64,000 bases of DNA from Myxococcus hansupus. Lineage in GTDB: Bacteria; Myxococcota; Myxococcia; Myxococcales; Myxococcaceae. This document shows positions 17,056 through 27,595 of this stretch, piece by piece. A model generated the notes under the pieces. The model saw only the letters and a list, made by a program, of their open reading frames with translations. It ran no database searches and was not told where the DNA came from. Every line of letters begins with the position of its first letter. Within the stretch, counting starts at the first letter, position 1. Both the position numbers and the translations under genes were made by a program. Location of the stretch: the NCBI RefSeq assembly GCF_000280925.3, contig NZ_CP012109.1:5848501-5912500 (forward strand), written 5' to 3'.

Positions 17056-17066
17056 CCGGAGTCCCC

Positions 17067-17804
17067 ATGTCCTCTCCATTGCCGCATGCCACACCCGCGC
17101 AAGCCCTGCTCGCGGAAGCCGAAGCCGCGCACCTGAAGACCGCCTCCGCGGAGCAGGTGCTCGCGTGGACCGAGCAGCGCTTCGGCGCGAACGCGGCCAT
17201 CGCCTCCAGCTTCGGCGTGGAGGACATGGTCCTCATCGACCTGGCGCGCCAGCACGCGCCCAGCCTGCACATCTTCACGCTCGACACCGGCCGCCTCCCA
17301 CCGGAGACGTACGAGCTCATCGAGGTGGTCCGGAAGCGCTACGGCGTCACCGTGGAGACGTATTTCCCCGAGCGCGAGCAGGTGGAGACGCTCGAGTCCA
17401 CGAAGGGCTGCTTCTCCTTCCGTCAGAGCCTGGAGGCGCGGAAGGAATGTTGCGCCATCCGGAAGGTGGCGCCGCTCAAGCGCGCGTTGTCCAGCCGCCA
17501 GGCCTGGGTGACGGGGCTGCGCCGCGAGCAGTCCGTCACCCGCACGGCCGTGGAGACACTGGAGCTGGACGGAGCCCACGGGCTGCTCAAGCTCAACCCC
17601 CTGGCCGCGTGGTCCACCCGAGACATCTGGACCTACGTGCAGACGCAGGGCGTGCCCTACAACGCGCTCCATGACCGCGGCTACCCGTCCATCGGCTGCG
17701 CCCCCTGCACGCGCGCGGTGAAGCCGTACGAGGACGAACGCGCGGGCCGCTGGTGGTGGGAGTCCGCGGACAAGCGCGAGTGCGGCCTGCACCCGGTCCG
17801 GTGA
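17067..17804 (+). CDS. cysH: assimilatory APS reductase ([4Fe-4S] CysH type)
   Basis: Reduces adenylyl sulfate to sulfite with thioredoxin. The 245-residue enzyme has the iron-sulfur signature that separates APS from PAPS reductases: Cys128-Cys129 (RKECCAIRKV) and Cys211/Cys214 (IGCAPC). The catalytic Cys239 lies in RECGLH. The PP-loop-type N-terminal part contains SSFGVEDMVLIDL. ATG 17067 follows CGGAG and directly follows attenuator terminator 2. It is first in a seven-gene operon; its stop (17802-17804) overlaps the GTG of the next gene. Using APS directly means the cell needs no PAPS for sulfate assimilation. Confidence 0.93.
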   Translation: MSSPLPHATPAQALLAEAEAAHLKTASAEQVLAWTEQRFGANAAIASSFGVEDMVLIDLARQHAPSLHIFTLDTGRLPPETYELIEVVRKRYGVTVETYFPEREQVETLESTKGCFSFRQSLEARKECCAIRKVAPLKRALSSRQAWVTGLRREQSVTRTAVETLELDGAHGLLKLNPLAAWSTRDIWTYVQTQGVPYNALHDRGYPSIGCAPCTRAVKPYEDERAGRWWWESADKRECGLHPVR

Positions 17805-18466
17805 AAGACACCATGCGCGCCGCTCACCTGGATTACGCCGTCTGCTTGCGACTGGAGGGCCGTCACGTCCTCCTCGTCGGAGGTGGCGCCATCGCCGAAG
17901 GCCGTGCCCTCGCGGTGCTCGACGCGGGCGCGCGCCTGCGCGTCATCGCGCCGGAGACCACGCCCACGCTGCGCCAGTGGGCCGAGGAAGGCCGGCTGGA
18001 GTGGCTGCCCCGCCGCTACCAGTCGGGCGACGTCCGTGGGCATCACCTCGTGCTCGCCGCCACGGATGACACCACCGTGGGCCCGCGAGTGGCCGCCGAG
18101 GCCCGCGCGCTGGGCGTCTGGGTCAACACCGCGGACGAGCCCGAGCTGTGTGACTTCACCCTGCCCTCCGTGGGACGGCGGGGTCCCATCACCATCGCCG
18201 TGTCCACCGCGGGGCAGGCCCCCGCGCTCGCGAGCCATCTGCGCGAAGTGCTCACGGCCCAGGTGGCGCGGCACCACGTCTGGCGCGCGCGGCTCAGCGG
18301 TTGGCTGCGCGAGCACCTGCCCCGAGGCCGGGAGCGCCAGCGGCTGTTGAAGGACGTGGCGACAGGCGACATCGGCGCACGGCTGGCACGCGGCGAGCGC
18401 AAGGCCGCGGGGGCCCTGCTCCGCGCGGGGCTGAAGCCCTGGAAGACTTCGGGAGAGACACCATGA
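17801..18466 (+). CDS. precorrin-2 dehydrogenase / siroheme synthase N-terminal type
   Basis: Bifunctional Met8/CysG-N-type enzyme that oxidises precorrin-2 to sirohydrochlorin with NAD and probably inserts iron, giving siroheme for sulfite reductase. It has the Rossmann motif VLLVGGGAIAEGRA, NTADEPELCDFTLPS with the usual Asp, and GPITIAVSTAGQAPALASHLR, then a helical C-terminal half. The GTG at 17801 overlaps the cysH stop by 4 nt (GTGA), suggesting translational coupling; the ATG at 17813 is the alternative. The methyltransferase half of CysG is encoded by the next gene. Confidence 0.85.
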   Translation: MKDTMRAAHLDYAVCLRLEGRHVLLVGGGAIAEGRALAVLDAGARLRVIAPETTPTLRQWAEEGRLEWLPRRYQSGDVRGHHLVLAATDDTTVGPRVAAEARALGVWVNTADEPELCDFTLPSVGRRGPITIAVSTAGQAPALASHLREVLTAQVARHHVWRARLSGWLREHLPRGRERQRLLKDVATGDIGARLARGERKAAGALLRAGLKPWKTSGETP

Positions 18467-19263
18467 GAGAGCAGATGAAAGGCCGCGTGTATCTGGTCGG
18501 CGCGGGCCCGGGAGACCCGGAGCTGCTGACCTTGCGCGCCGCGCGCGTGCTGCGGGAGGCGGACACCGTCGTCCACGACCGGCTCATCCATCCCGCGGTG
18601 CTGGAGCATGCACGGCCCCACGCTCGCATCATCTACGTGGGCAAGGAGGGCGGCGGTGACTCCGTCAGCCAGGAGGAGATTCACGTCATCCTCATCGCGC
18701 AGGCCCTGCTGGGCCGCCGCGTCGTCCGACTCAAGGGCGGCGACGCCTTCGTCTTCGGGCGCGGCGGCGAGGAGGCCCTCGCGCTGGAGGAAGCGGGCGT
18801 CCCGTATGAAGTGGTGCCCGGCATCACCGCTGGCACCGCTGTTCCCGCCGCGGCGGCCATTCCCGTCACGCACCGGGGCATCTCCGGCGCGGTGACCTTC
18901 GCCACCGCCCACCGGGGTGGCACCCCGCCGGATTGGGACTTCCTCGCCAGGGCCCAGACGTTGGTCCTCTACATGGCCGGGCACCGGCTGGAGGAGACGG
19001 CCCATGCACTGATGACGTCCGGACGCGCGGCCTCGACGCCCGCGGCGGTGGTGGAGGCGGGCACGTGGGAACATCAACGGGTGGTGGAGGCGCCGCTGGG
19101 CCGCATCGCCGAGCAGGTGAAGCAGGAAGCGCTGGGCTCGCCCTCGCTGCTCATCGTGGGCGAGGTCGTCTCGCTGCGCTCACGGCTTCCATCGTTGGTG
19201 GCGCGGGGCACGCCACGAGAGGCGCACACGCCCGCGCGCGTGGCGGAGGGTGGTCATGAGTGA
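18463..19263 (+). CDS. cobA: uroporphyrinogen-III C-methyltransferase (SUMT)
   Basis: Methylates uroporphyrinogen III twice with S-adenosylmethionine to give precorrin-2, the substrate of the preceding gene product. The 266 residues include [18 protein letters not shown] at the start, the [13 protein letters not shown] loop, and [20 protein letters not shown], all characteristic of SUMT. ATG 18463 overlaps the upstream stop (ATGA). The gene end overlaps the start of cysD by a few nt. Together the two genes replace a fused cysG and supply siroheme to CysI. Confidence 0.92.
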   Translation: MREQMKGRVYLVGAGPGDPELLTLRAARVLREADTVVHDRLIHPAVLEHARPHARIIYVGKEGGGDSVSQEEIHVILIAQALLGRRVVRLKGGDAFVFGRGGEEALALEEAGVPYEVVPGITAGTAVPAAAAIPVTHRGISGAVTFATAHRGGTPPDWDFLARAQTLVLYMAGHRLEETAHALMTSGRAASTPAAVVEAGTWEHQRVVEAPLGRIAEQVKQEALGSPSLLIVGEVVSLRSRLPSLVARGTPREAHTPARVAEGGHE

Positions 19264-20173
19264 AAGTGCATTCGCGCGCATGTCGCACCTGTCGGAGCTG
19301 GAAGCGGAGAGCATCCACATCCTCCGCGAGACGGTGGCCGAGTTCGCCAACCCGGTGATGCTCTACAGCATCGGCAAGGACTCGCAGGTGCTGCTGCACC
19401 TGGCGCGCAAGGCGTTCCATCCCGCGCCGCTGCCCTTCCCGCTGCTCCACGTGGACACCACCTGGAAGTTCCGGGACATGTACGCGTTCCGGGACGCCTT
19501 CGTGGCGCGTCATGGGCTGCGCCTTCTCGTCCACCAGAACCAGCGCGCCCTGACCGACGGCATCAACCCCTTCGACCACGGCAGCCAGAAGTACACGCAC
19601 GCCATGAAGACGCAGGCCCTGCTGGAGGCGCTGGCCCAGCATGGCTTCGACGCGGCCTTCGGGGGCGCACGCCGCGACGAGGAGAAGTCCCGGGCCAAGG
19701 AGCGCGTGTTCTCGTTCCGGGACCGGCATGGCCAATGGGACCCGCGCCGTCAGCGCCCGGAGGTGTGGAACCTCTTCAACGGCCGCGTCGACGCGGGGGA
19801 GAGCATGCGCGTCTTCCCGCTGTCCAACTGGACGGAGCTGGACGTGTGGCACTACGTGCTGCGCGAGCGCATCCCCGTGGTGCCGCTGTACTTCGCGGCG
19901 GAGCGTCCGGTGATTGACCGGGGCGGCACGCTGCTGATGGTGGACGACGAGCGCATGCGGCTGCGGCCCGGTGAGAAGCCCGAGCTGCGGCGTGTGCGCT
20001 TCCGCACGCTGGGCTGCTACCCGCTGAGCGGCGCCATCGAGTCCTCCGCCACCACGGTGGAGAGCGTCATCCACGAGATGGTGAACGCCCGTCAGTCCGA
20101 ACGGCAGGGGCGGCTCATCGACCACGACGAAGAGGGCTCCATGGAGCTCAAGAAGCGCGAGGGCTACTTCTGA
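19256..20173 (+). CDS. cysD: sulfate adenylyltransferase subunit 2
   Basis: Catalytic subunit of ATP sulfurylase, which forms APS from sulfate and ATP. It belongs to the PP-loop family: [14 protein letters not shown] at about 37-50. The CysD-typical stretches [32 protein letters not shown] and [12 protein letters not shown] are intact. ATG 19256 follows GGAGGG; a GTG two codons earlier is also possible. It overlaps the end of the SUMT gene and shares one base with cysN (TGATG). It functions as a heterodimer with CysN. Confidence 0.95.
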   Translation: MSESAFARMSHLSELEAESIHILRETVAEFANPVMLYSIGKDSQVLLHLARKAFHPAPLPFPLLHVDTTWKFRDMYAFRDAFVARHGLRLLVHQNQRALTDGINPFDHGSQKYTHAMKTQALLEALAQHGFDAAFGGARRDEEKSRAKERVFSFRDRHGQWDPRRQRPEVWNLFNGRVDAGESMRVFPLSNWTELDVWHYVLRERIPVVPLYFAAERPVIDRGGTLLMVDDERMRLRPGEKPELRRVRFRTLGCYPLSGAIESSATTVESVIHEMVNARQSERQGRLIDHDEEGSMELKKREGYF

Positions 20174-21897
20174 TGGACACCGGCCTGCAGCAACTGCTCG
20201 AACAGCACTCCGCCCGCGAGCTGCTTCGTCTGGTCGTCGTCGGCTCCGTGGACGACGGGAAGTCCACGCTCATCGGCCGGCTGCTCTACGAATGCGACGG
20301 CCTCTTCGAGGACCAGATTTCCGCCGTGCGCAAAGCCAGCGCGAAGCGGGCCGCGGCCCGGCCGGAGGCGGCGTCCACCGTCCCGCCCGAGGTGCTGGCC
20401 CAGGGCCTGCGCGCCGCGGCGGGCTCGGAGGAAGAGGAGCTGGACTTCTCCCTCTTCACGGACGGCCTGCGCGCCGAACGTGAGCAGGGCATCACCATCG
20501 ACGTCGCGTACCGGTACCTGAGCACGGCGCGCCGCAAGGTCATCATCGCGGACACGCCCGGACACATCCAATACACGCGCAACATGGCCACGGGCGCCTC
20601 CACCGCCGACGCGGCCGTCATCCTGGTGGACGCGCGGCTGGGCGTGCTGCCGCAGACGCGCCGCCACGCGTACATCGCCTCGCTGCTGGGCATCCCCTAC
20701 CTGGCCGTGGCGGTGAACAAGATGGACCTCACGGGCTTCGACCCGGCCCTCTTCGAGCGCATCGGCTCCGAGCTGGCGGGCTTCGCCCAGGCGCTCGGCT
20801 TCGAGGGCGTACGGCTATTCCCCGTCAGCGCCAGCCGCGGCGACAACATCACCCGGCCCAGCGCCCGCACCCCGTGGCACCAGGGCGGCACCCTGCTCTC
20901 GTGGCTGGAGTCCCTCCCCCACCAGCGACGGCAGGAAGACGCGCCCTTCCGCTTCCCGGTGCAGTACGTGCTGCGGCCCCACCAGGACTACCGGGGCCTC
21001 GCGGGACAGCTCGCCTCTGGGACTGTCCGCGTGGGTGACGCGGTGCAGGTGCATCCCTCCGGCCGGCGCACCCGCGTGGCGGGAATCGACACCTTCGATG
21101 GACCGCTGGAGGAGGCCTCCTTCCCCGCGTCCGTCACGCTGCGGCTGGCGGATGAAGTGGACGCGAGCCGAGGCGACCTGCTGTCCCATGTCGAAGCGCC
21201 GCCCCTGGCGCTCCACCGGCTCGACGCGATGCTCGTGTGGTTCGGGGAGCAGCCGCTGGACTGCTCCCGCCGCTACCTGGTGAAGCAGGCCACGCGCACC
21301 GCGCCCGCGCACATCGAACGCGTGCTCTGGCGCAAGGAGCTCTCGGACCTGTCCGAACAGCCCGCGGAGTCACTGTCCCTCAACGACATCGGGCGCATCC
21401 GGCTGTCCTGCCGGCGTCCGCTGCTGACGGACCCCTACCGGGACAACCGCCGCACGGGCGCCTTCATCGTCATCGACGCGCTCACCCACGACACGGTGGG
21501 CGCGGGCATGGTGCTGGGCCCCGCGGAGGACGACGCGAACGGTACCGTGACGGCCTCGCTCGTCACACAGGCCGAGCGGCGTGGCCGGATGGGCCAGCCC
21601 GGAACCCTCATCCTGCTGCCCGCCACCCAGGACGCCAGCGACCGCGCCTTCCAGTTGGAGCGGCGCCTGTTCGACTTGGGCTGGCACGTCTCCGCCGTCC
21701 CGGGCGATGTGGAGGTCGCGCTCGCGCTCGTGTCCGCCGGGCTGGTGGCGCTGGTGCACACCGACGCCCCCCAGGCGCGTCGGGCCCTGCGCGAGGAAGC
21801 CCGGGATGCGGGCGCGGTGGTGTTGGAGCTCGACGCCGGTGAGGACCTGGAGCAACAGCTCGCCCGAATCGCCGCGCTCCGGGAGGCCGCGCGATGA
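20173..21897 (+). CDS. cysN: sulfate adenylyltransferase subunit 1 with degenerate CysC-like tail
   Basis: GTPase subunit of ATP sulfurylase that drives APS synthesis. G-motifs are intact: GSVDDGKST (24-32), DTPGH (128-132), NKMD (182-185). Elongation-factor-like beta-barrels follow to about 440. Residues ~466-574 align by eye with the APS kinase CysC that is fused to many CysN proteins: QAERRGRMGQPGT and FQLERRLFDLGWHV occupy the expected places. Where CysC has its P-loop, here stands LPATQDASDR, with no GxxGxGKS. The kinase should therefore be dead, which fits an operon built on APS reductase. Its stop overlaps cysJ (ATGA). Confidence 0.92.
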   Translation: MDTGLQQLLEQHSARELLRLVVVGSVDDGKSTLIGRLLYECDGLFEDQISAVRKASAKRAAARPEAASTVPPEVLAQGLRAAAGSEEEELDFSLFTDGLRAEREQGITIDVAYRYLSTARRKVIIADTPGHIQYTRNMATGASTADAAVILVDARLGVLPQTRRHAYIASLLGIPYLAVAVNKMDLTGFDPALFERIGSELAGFAQALGFEGVRLFPVSASRGDNITRPSARTPWHQGGTLLSWLESLPHQRRQEDAPFRFPVQYVLRPHQDYRGLAGQLASGTVRVGDAVQVHPSGRRTRVAGIDTFDGPLEEASFPASVTLRLADEVDASRGDLLSHVEAPPLALHRLDAMLVWFGEQPLDCSRRYLVKQATRTAPAHIERVLWRKELSDLSEQPAESLSLNDIGRIRLSCRRPLLTDPYRDNRRTGAFIVIDALTHDTVGAGMVLGPAEDDANGTVTASLVTQAERRGRMGQPGTLILLPATQDASDRAFQLERRLFDLGWHVSAVPGDVEVALALVSAGLVALVHTDAPQARRALREEARDAGAVVLELDAGEDLEQQLARIAALREAAR

Positions 21898-23705
21898 GCA
21901 CCTCCACCGCGCCCGCCTTCGTCCACGCGCTGCTGGGCGACGCCCGAAGCGCCCACCTGTTCGAGCTGCTCCAGGGGCTCGACGCCCATGCCCTGAACTG
22001 GCTGAGCGGCTACACGGCGGGCCTCGCCGCGCGGGCACCGCTGGCCTCCGTAACAACCGTGGCCCCCGAGGCGGCCCCCGCCGTCCCCTTCACCATCATC
22101 TACGGGACGCAGACCGGAAACAGCCGGCTGCTCGCCGAGCGCCTCAAGCAGCAGGTGGAGTCCGCCGGGCTCACCGCGCGTCTGTTCCGCGCCAGTGACT
22201 ATCCCGTGCGCGAGCTGGCCCAGGAGCAGCTCCTCTGCGTCGTCATCAGCACGCAGGGAGATGGCGACCCGCCGGACGACGCGCGTGGCTTCTGCGAGTT
22301 CATCCTCGGCAAGCGCGCGCCGCGCGTGGAGGCGTTGCGCTACGCCGTCCTCGGACTCGGTGACTCCAGCTACCCGCGCTTCTGCGAAGTCGGCAAGGCG
22401 TTGGACACCCGCCTCGCGGAGCTGGGTGCCACGCGGCTGCTGGAGCGCGCGGACTGCGACGTGGACTTCGAACCCGTCGCAAAGGGCTGGCTCGACCAGA
22501 CCTTTGCCCGCGCCCGAGAAGCCCTAACGCCACGCGCCCCCGCGACGGCCACCGTCCTGCCCCTGCGCGAACAGCGAACCACGCCCGCCTTCAACAAGGA
22601 GTCTCCCTTCTCCGCGGAGGTCCTCCTCAACCAGCGCATCACCGCGCGCGGCGCGCTCAAGGACGTGCGGCACCTGGAGCTTTCGCTCGAAGGCTCGGGG
22701 CTGACGTATGCCCCCGGCGACGCGCTGGGCGTGTGGCCCCACAACCCGCCCGAGCTGGTGGAAAGGCTCCTGTCCGAGCTGCGCCTGGATGGCACCTTGG
22801 ACGTCACGCGAGATGGCCGCACGTTGCCCCTGGCACGGTGGTTGAGCGACGGGCTCGAAATCACCAAACTCAACCGGCCCTTCCTGGAGCGGCACGCCAC
22901 GTTGTCGGGCAGCACCGCGCTGCGGGACGTGCTCCAGCCCGGCAACCCCGAGGCCTTCCGGACGCTGCTCGCCAGCCATCAGCTCATCGACGTCCTTCGC
23001 GCGCACAAGGCGAACTGGGAGGCCACCGAGCTGGTCCAGGCCCTGCGCAAGCTGACGCCGCGCCTGTACTCGATTGCCTCCAGCCCCCTGCGCGTGGGCG
23101 AGGAGGCCCATCTGACGGTGTCCGTCGTGGACTACACGGCGTTCGACCTCCGCCACTTCGGCGCGGCGTCGTACCACCTGGCCACGCGCACCGCCGGCAC
23201 CGACGCGGTCCGCGTCTTCATCGAGCCGAACGAGCGCTTCCGGTTGCCCGAGGACAGCGACAAGGACGTGCTGATGATTGGCCCCGGCACGGGCGTGGCG
23301 CCCTTCCGGGCCTTCATCCAGGAGCGGGCGGAGCGCGGCGCGCGCGGCCGGAACTGGCTCTTCTTCGGCGAGCAGCACTTCCGCACCCAGTTCCTCTACC
23401 AGACGGAATGGCAGGAGGCGCTGAAGAAGCAGACGCTGCACCGGCTGTCGCTCGCCTTCTCGCGGGACCGCGCCCAGAAGGTCTACGTGCAACACCGGCT
23501 GCGCGAGGCGGGCCGCGACGTCTACGCCTGGCTGGAAGGCGGCGCCCACCTCTACGTGTGCGGTGACGCCCAGCGCATGGCGCCGGATGTCCATGAAGCG
23601 CTGGTGGACGTCGTCTCCACCCATGGCGGCAAAAGCCGTGAGGACGCGCGCGCCTGGCTCGAAACCCTGCGCGAGCAGCGGCGCTACCTGCGCGACGTCT
23701 ACTGA
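21894..23705 (+). CDS. cysJ: sulfite reductase flavoprotein subunit
   Basis: Electron-donating alpha subunit of NADPH-sulfite reductase, 603 residues. A flavodoxin-like FMN domain begins at [10 protein letters not shown] (about 68-77) with [12 protein letters not shown] following. Then come the FAD-binding domain ([12 protein letters not shown]) and the NADP domain ([29 protein letters not shown]), ending in RRYLRDVY, the typical C terminus of the family. ATG 21894 overlaps the cysN stop by 4 nt. It is separated from cysI by about 25 nt. Confidence 0.94.
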   Translation: MSTSTAPAFVHALLGDARSAHLFELLQGLDAHALNWLSGYTAGLAARAPLASVTTVAPEAAPAVPFTIIYGTQTGNSRLLAERLKQQVESAGLTARLFRASDYPVRELAQEQLLCVVISTQGDGDPPDDARGFCEFILGKRAPRVEALRYAVLGLGDSSYPRFCEVGKALDTRLAELGATRLLERADCDVDFEPVAKGWLDQTFARAREALTPRAPATATVLPLREQRTTPAFNKESPFSAEVLLNQRITARGALKDVRHLELSLEGSGLTYAPGDALGVWPHNPPELVERLLSELRLDGTLDVTRDGRTLPLARWLSDGLEITKLNRPFLERHATLSGSTALRDVLQPGNPEAFRTLLASHQLIDVLRAHKANWEATELVQALRKLTPRLYSIASSPLRVGEEAHLTVSVVDYTAFDLRHFGAASYHLATRTAGTDAVRVFIEPNERFRLPEDSDKDVLMIGPGTGVAPFRAFIQERAERGARGRNWLFFGEQHFRTQFLYQTEWQEALKKQTLHRLSLAFSRDRAQKVYVQHRLREAGRDVYAWLEGGAHLYVCGDAQRMAPDVHEALVDVVSTHGGKSREDARAWLETLREQRRYLRDVY

Positions 23706-23730
23706 CCCATTTCCGATTGCGAGCAACGAC

Positions 23731-25428
23731 ATGAGCAACGAGCCCAAGCCGCTCTCCGAAGTGGAGCACATCAAGGCGAAGAGCCACCTGCTCCGGGGAA
23801 CCCTGGCGGAGAGCCTGGAGGACCCGGTGACAGGGGGCCTCGCCACGCCGGACACCAGCCTCATCAAGTTCCACGGCAGCTACCAGCAGGATGACCGCGA
23901 CCTGCGCGAGGAGCGGCGGCAGCAGAAGTTGGAGCCCGACTACAGCTTCATGCTCCGCACCCGTTTGCCGGGCGGCGTGTGCACGCCGTCGCAATGGCTG
24001 GCCATGGATGCCCTGGCGCGCGAGCACGCCAACCACACGCTCCGCATCACCACGCGGCAGGCGTTCCAGCTACACGGCATCATCAAGGACGACCTCCAGG
24101 CCACCATCGCCCGCATCAGCGCGGCGATGATGGACACCCTGGCCGCCTGCGGCGACGTCAACCGCAACGTGCTGTGCAACCCCAACCCCGTGGACTCGCG
24201 CGTCCACGACACCGTGTACCAGTGGGCGGTGCGCATCTCCGAGCACTTGCTGCCCAAGACGCGCGCCTATTACGAAATCTGGCTGGGCAAGGAGAAGGTG
24301 GCCGGCGGCGAGGACGAGCCCATCTACGGCCCCACGTATCTGCCCCGGAAGTTCAAGGCCGCCGTCGCGGTGCCGCCGCTCAACGACGTGGACGTGTTCG
24401 CGCAGGACCTGGGCTTCATCGCCATCATCGAGGACGGCGCGCTGGCGGGCTTCAACGTCTCGGTGGGCGGCGGCATGGGCGCGACGCACGGCGACGCGGC
24501 CACGTACCCACGGCTGGCGGACGTCGTGGGCTTCATCACGCCGGAGCAGACGCTCGCCGTCGCCGAGGAGGTGGTGAAAATCCACCGCGACTTCGGAGAC
24601 CGGACGAACCGCAAACACGCCCGCTTGAAGTACGTCCTGGAGGAGCGCGGCGTCCCCTGGTTCACGGCGGAGCTGGAGAAGCGGCTCGGCTTCGCGCTCC
24701 AGCCCGCGCGCCCCTTCGCCTTCGACCACAACGGCGACCGCTTCGGGTGGACGGAGGGCCATGACGGCCGGTGGCACCTGACGCTGCACCTGGACAGCGG
24801 CCGCGTGGCGGACCGTCCTGGCGCCCCGCACCTCACCGGGCTGCGTGAAATCGCCCGCGTCCACACCGGGGACTTCCGCCTCACCGCGAACCAGAACCTC
24901 GTCATCGCGGGAGTCCCCTCCGAGTCGCGCGCGGCCATCGACGCGCTGGTGGCCGCCCATGCGCTGGACGGCTTTCGCAGCGCCAGCCCCGTGCGCCGCA
25001 ACGCGCTGGCGTGCGTCGCGCTGCCCACGTGCGGACTGGCCATGGCCGAAGCCGAGCGTTACCTGCCCACCTTCGTGGGCCGCGTGGAGGAGCGGCTGCG
25101 CGCGCATGGGCTTCAGGACGCCAACCTGCTGCTCCGCATCACCGGGTGCCCCAACGGCTGCGCCAGGCCCTACCTGGCCGAGGTGGGACTCGTGGGCAAG
25201 GCACCGGGCCGCTACAACCTGCACCTGGGCGGCGACGCCCGTGGACAGCGCCTCAACCGGCTCTACCGGGAGAACATCGACGAGGACACCATCCTCGCCG
25301 CGCTGGAGCCCCTGTTCGCGGGCTACGCGCGGGAGCGGCAACCCGGTGAGGGCTTCGGTGACTTCGTGGTGCGCGCGGGGCATGTCCCAGGAACACCGGT
25401 CAGCCCCCCGCCTCCCGCACCGCCGTGA
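23731..25428 (+). CDS. cysI: sulfite reductase hemoprotein subunit
   Basis: Siroheme/[4Fe-4S] subunit that reduces sulfite to sulfide with six electrons from CysJ, the last step of the operon's pathway. The 565-residue product carries the cluster ligands as CVALPTC (C-x5-C) and CPNGC (C-x3-C). Near the N terminus it has [12 protein letters not shown] and [13 protein letters not shown], siroheme and substrate-binding segments of the family. Start ATG 23731 lies 26 nt past cysJ. Its last 29 nt overlap the convergent methyltransferase gene. Confidence 0.95.
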   Translation: MSNEPKPLSEVEHIKAKSHLLRGTLAESLEDPVTGGLATPDTSLIKFHGSYQQDDRDLREERRQQKLEPDYSFMLRTRLPGGVCTPSQWLAMDALAREHANHTLRITTRQAFQLHGIIKDDLQATIARISAAMMDTLAACGDVNRNVLCNPNPVDSRVHDTVYQWAVRISEHLLPKTRAYYEIWLGKEKVAGGEDEPIYGPTYLPRKFKAAVAVPPLNDVDVFAQDLGFIAIIEDGALAGFNVSVGGGMGATHGDAATYPRLADVVGFITPEQTLAVAEEVVKIHRDFGDRTNRKHARLKYVLEERGVPWFTAELEKRLGFALQPARPFAFDHNGDRFGWTEGHDGRWHLTLHLDSGRVADRPGAPHLTGLREIARVHTGDFRLTANQNLVIAGVPSESRAAIDALVAAHALDGFRSASPVRRNALACVALPTCGLAMAEAERYLPTFVGRVEERLRAHGLQDANLLLRITGCPNGCARPYLAEVGLVGKAPGRYNLHLGGDARGQRLNRLYRENIDEDTILAALEPLFAGYARERQPGEGFGDFVVRAGHVPGTPVSPPPPAPP

Positions 25429-26362
25429 GCAGCAGGTCGTACTTGCCGCCCAGGAAGGTGCGGAAGCCGTGCTGGTGCAGATATCGGCGGTAGAAGGACA
25501 GGTCCTTCACCAACAGCGACAGGTCGGGCTCGCGCAGGTTCCGCACCCGCGCGCCATAGACGACCTCGCCATCCCGGAAGCGTGAGTTGGGGAAGCCGAG
25601 CAGCAGCGCCGAGCTCGGCTCCAGGTGATCCTGCACGAGCTTGCGCAGCAGCGCGTGGTCATCCACACCGGGGCTCTGCAACGTGCCCACCGACACCACG
25701 AGGTGGAAGCGGCCCAGCCCCTCTGGCAGCGCGTTCAGGTCAGCGACGTGAAAGCGGTGCCGCGCGTCCGGGAAGCGGGCACGCGCTTCCTCGATGGCGC
25801 TCGCGCTGTGGTCCACGCCCACGAAGGACACCTCTGGAGCGCCTTCGAGCCACGCGAAGGCCGCCAGCTCATCACCGCGATTGACGCCCAGGTCGAGCAC
25901 GCGGGCGGATTCGGGCAACCGGATGCGGCCCAGCGCATCCAGCCAGGGCAACAAGAACCCCGCGTCCTCCAGCTTGCGGACCCGCGCGAACGCGGACGCG
26001 GCGCCATAGCGCTCTTGCGGCTGCGTCGCCCCGTCCGACTCGCCCCCCGCGTGCCACGAGGCCTCGGGCCCCAATCGTTCGAAGGTCAACGCGACGTGCG
26101 TCGCGTCCACGGAGCGAGGCGTCCTCAGCCGGCACGAAAGCCCCTCCGCCAGGTCGCACCAACCGCGCAGGGGGCGGTGCAGCAACGCACCCGCGGGCCC
26201 CACGCGCTCTCCGGGGTAGCAACCCCGGCCCAGGTCCGGGTCGGGGACTTCGATGGTCACCGGGCCCGCCCCCAACCGCTCCGACAGATGCCCATGGATG
26301 TCGATGAGCGGTTCGGCATGGAAGCGGCGGGGCGGCGAGGACGGCGCGGCGGGACTCGACAT
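25400..26362 (-). CDS. class I SAM-dependent methyltransferase
   Basis: A 320-residue protein whose C-terminal two-thirds form a Rossmann methyltransferase: motif [16 protein letters not shown], an acidic residue ending strand 2 in FVGVDHS, and [11 protein letters not shown]. The first ~120 residues form a separate N-terminal domain of unknown role. The gene is convergent with cysI (29-bp overlap) and divergent from the next lipoprotein, leaving only about 45 bp for two promoters. Substrate unknown; no sign that it belongs to the sulfur pathway. Confidence 0.8.
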   Translation of the reverse strand: MSSPAAPSSPPRRFHAEPLIDIHGHLSERLGAGPVTIEVPDPDLGRGCYPGERVGPAGALLHRPLRGWCDLAEGLSCRLRTPRSVDATHVALTFERLGPEASWHAGGESDGATQPQERYGAASAFARVRKLEDAGFLLPWLDALGRIRLPESARVLDLGVNRGDELAAFAWLEGAPEVSFVGVDHSASAIEEARARFPDARHRFHVADLNALPEGLGRFHLVVSVGTLQSPGVDDHALLRKLVQDHLEPSSALLLGFPNSRFRDGEVVYGARVRNLREPDLSLLVKDLSFYRRYLHQHGFRTFLGGKYDLLLTAVREAGG

Positions 26363-26407
26363 GGCGGTGGCAGCCTATCGCGGCCCCCGTCCTGTATCGT
26401 CCGCCCC

Positions 26408-27520
26408 ATGCATCGCTTCCGCCCCACTCCCGCCTTGTTCGCCGCCATGGCGCTCCTGGGCTGCCAGTCCGGTCAGGACAGCAAGACGCCCGCGCCACCG
26501 CCAGCGGCCACCGCGCCCACCCCACAGGCCCCCGCGCCAGCGAAGGCCGAGCCCCCCGCGCCTCCACCACCCGCCGCGGAGCTCGGCTACCTCAAGCCCA
26601 CCGAGGACGCGGAGCACTGTGAATGGATGCGGCAGCCGCTCCCGGGCACCGCCACCCGCGTGTTCCGCTTCGAGGCCGCCTGTGACAGGTCGCAGGTGTC
26701 GTGGAGCGCGGATGGAAAGCAGGGGCTCCTCTTCACGTGGCCCTCGGGGGAAGGTGAGGTGCCCCGCGCGTGGCAGGTGGATGCCACCACGAAGTCGGGC
26801 CAACCGATCGACTTGAAGACGCTGCCCGGAGGCACCAGCGCGGGCAACGAGAACGAGCCCTACGTGTCCCGCCTCGGCTTCGACGCGGAGGGCCGGCCCG
26901 TCGCCCTCGTCTTCGTGGCCTTCCAGCCCAAGGCCGCCCAGAAGAACACCGTGACGTTCGAGGGCGAGTCCTTCCCCGTGCCACCGGGCAAGGGCGTCCC
27001 CGGACTCGCCATGGCCTACCGGCGGGAGGATGGCGGCTGGAAGCGCATCGAGGCCAAGGGGAGCCGCGTCCAGGAGAGCACCCCATCCGACCAGGGCTTG
27101 CTCGACGTCGAGGCGACGCTCACGCCGGCGTATACCGCCTCGCCGCCCAGTCAGGTGCTCGGGACTCGCGTTCCCGCCGCCACGGCCAAGACGCTGAATG
27201 CCCAGGTCCAGGGCGCCTCGGCGGACACGCGGTGGATGGAGCTGCCGGGACCGGGCGGAACGCTGTACTACCCGGCCCGTCAAGCAGGTCCCCTGCTCGC
27301 CATGGGGCAACCGTTGATCTGGGCTCGTGGAGACCAGCGCGTGTTCCTGAAGGACCTCGCGGAGCCGGACGCCTACCTGAGCTTCCAGTTCGGCCGGGGG
27401 CTGCTGCTGGTGACGTCGTATGGCGGCTACGCGGCGGCCAACGTCTGGAACCCGGAGACCCAGCAGCGCGTGGCGTCCATTCCGGAGGCGTACGCCCCCG
27501 CGTTCTGGCCCACGCCGTGA
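26408..27520 (+). CDS. putative lipoprotein with Pro/Ala-rich linker
   Basis: A 370-residue secreted lipoprotein: signal MHRFRPTPALFAAMALLGC with the lipobox LLGC. A Pro/Ala linker (about 25-60) follows, then a globular, mainly beta domain with regular Trp/Tyr/Gly turns. No family recognised. ATG 26408 begins the signal peptide; the frame is open far upstream but there antiparallel to the methyltransferase gene. A hairpin follows the stop and serves both this gene and the convergent one. Probably a periplasmic or surface protein of unknown function. Confidence 0.72.
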   Translation: MHRFRPTPALFAAMALLGCQSGQDSKTPAPPPAATAPTPQAPAPAKAEPPAPPPPAAELGYLKPTEDAEHCEWMRQPLPGTATRVFRFEAACDRSQVSWSADGKQGLLFTWPSGEGEVPRAWQVDATTKSGQPIDLKTLPGGTSAGNENEPYVSRLGFDAEGRPVALVFVAFQPKAAQKNTVTFEGESFPVPPGKGVPGLAMAYRREDGGWKRIEAKGSRVQESTPSDQGLLDVEATLTPAYTASPPSQVLGTRVPAATAKTLNAQVQGASADTRWMELPGPGGTLYYPARQAGPLLAMGQPLIWARGDQRVFLKDLAEPDAYLSFQFGRGLLLVTSYGGYAAANVWNPETQQRVASIPEAYAPAFWPTP

Positions 27521-27541
27521 CGCGCGCGTGTGGAAGGACCA

Positions 27542-27572
27542 CGGCCCGGACTCCTGGAGGGAGACCGGGCCG
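27542..27572. terminator. bidirectional terminator-like hairpin
   Basis: CGGCCCGG (27542-27549) pairs exactly with CCGGGCCG (27565-27572), 15-nt loop, between two convergent genes. No T-run. Confidence 0.55.
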
Positions 27573-27595
27573 CGTGCGTGGCATGACGGACGGCG

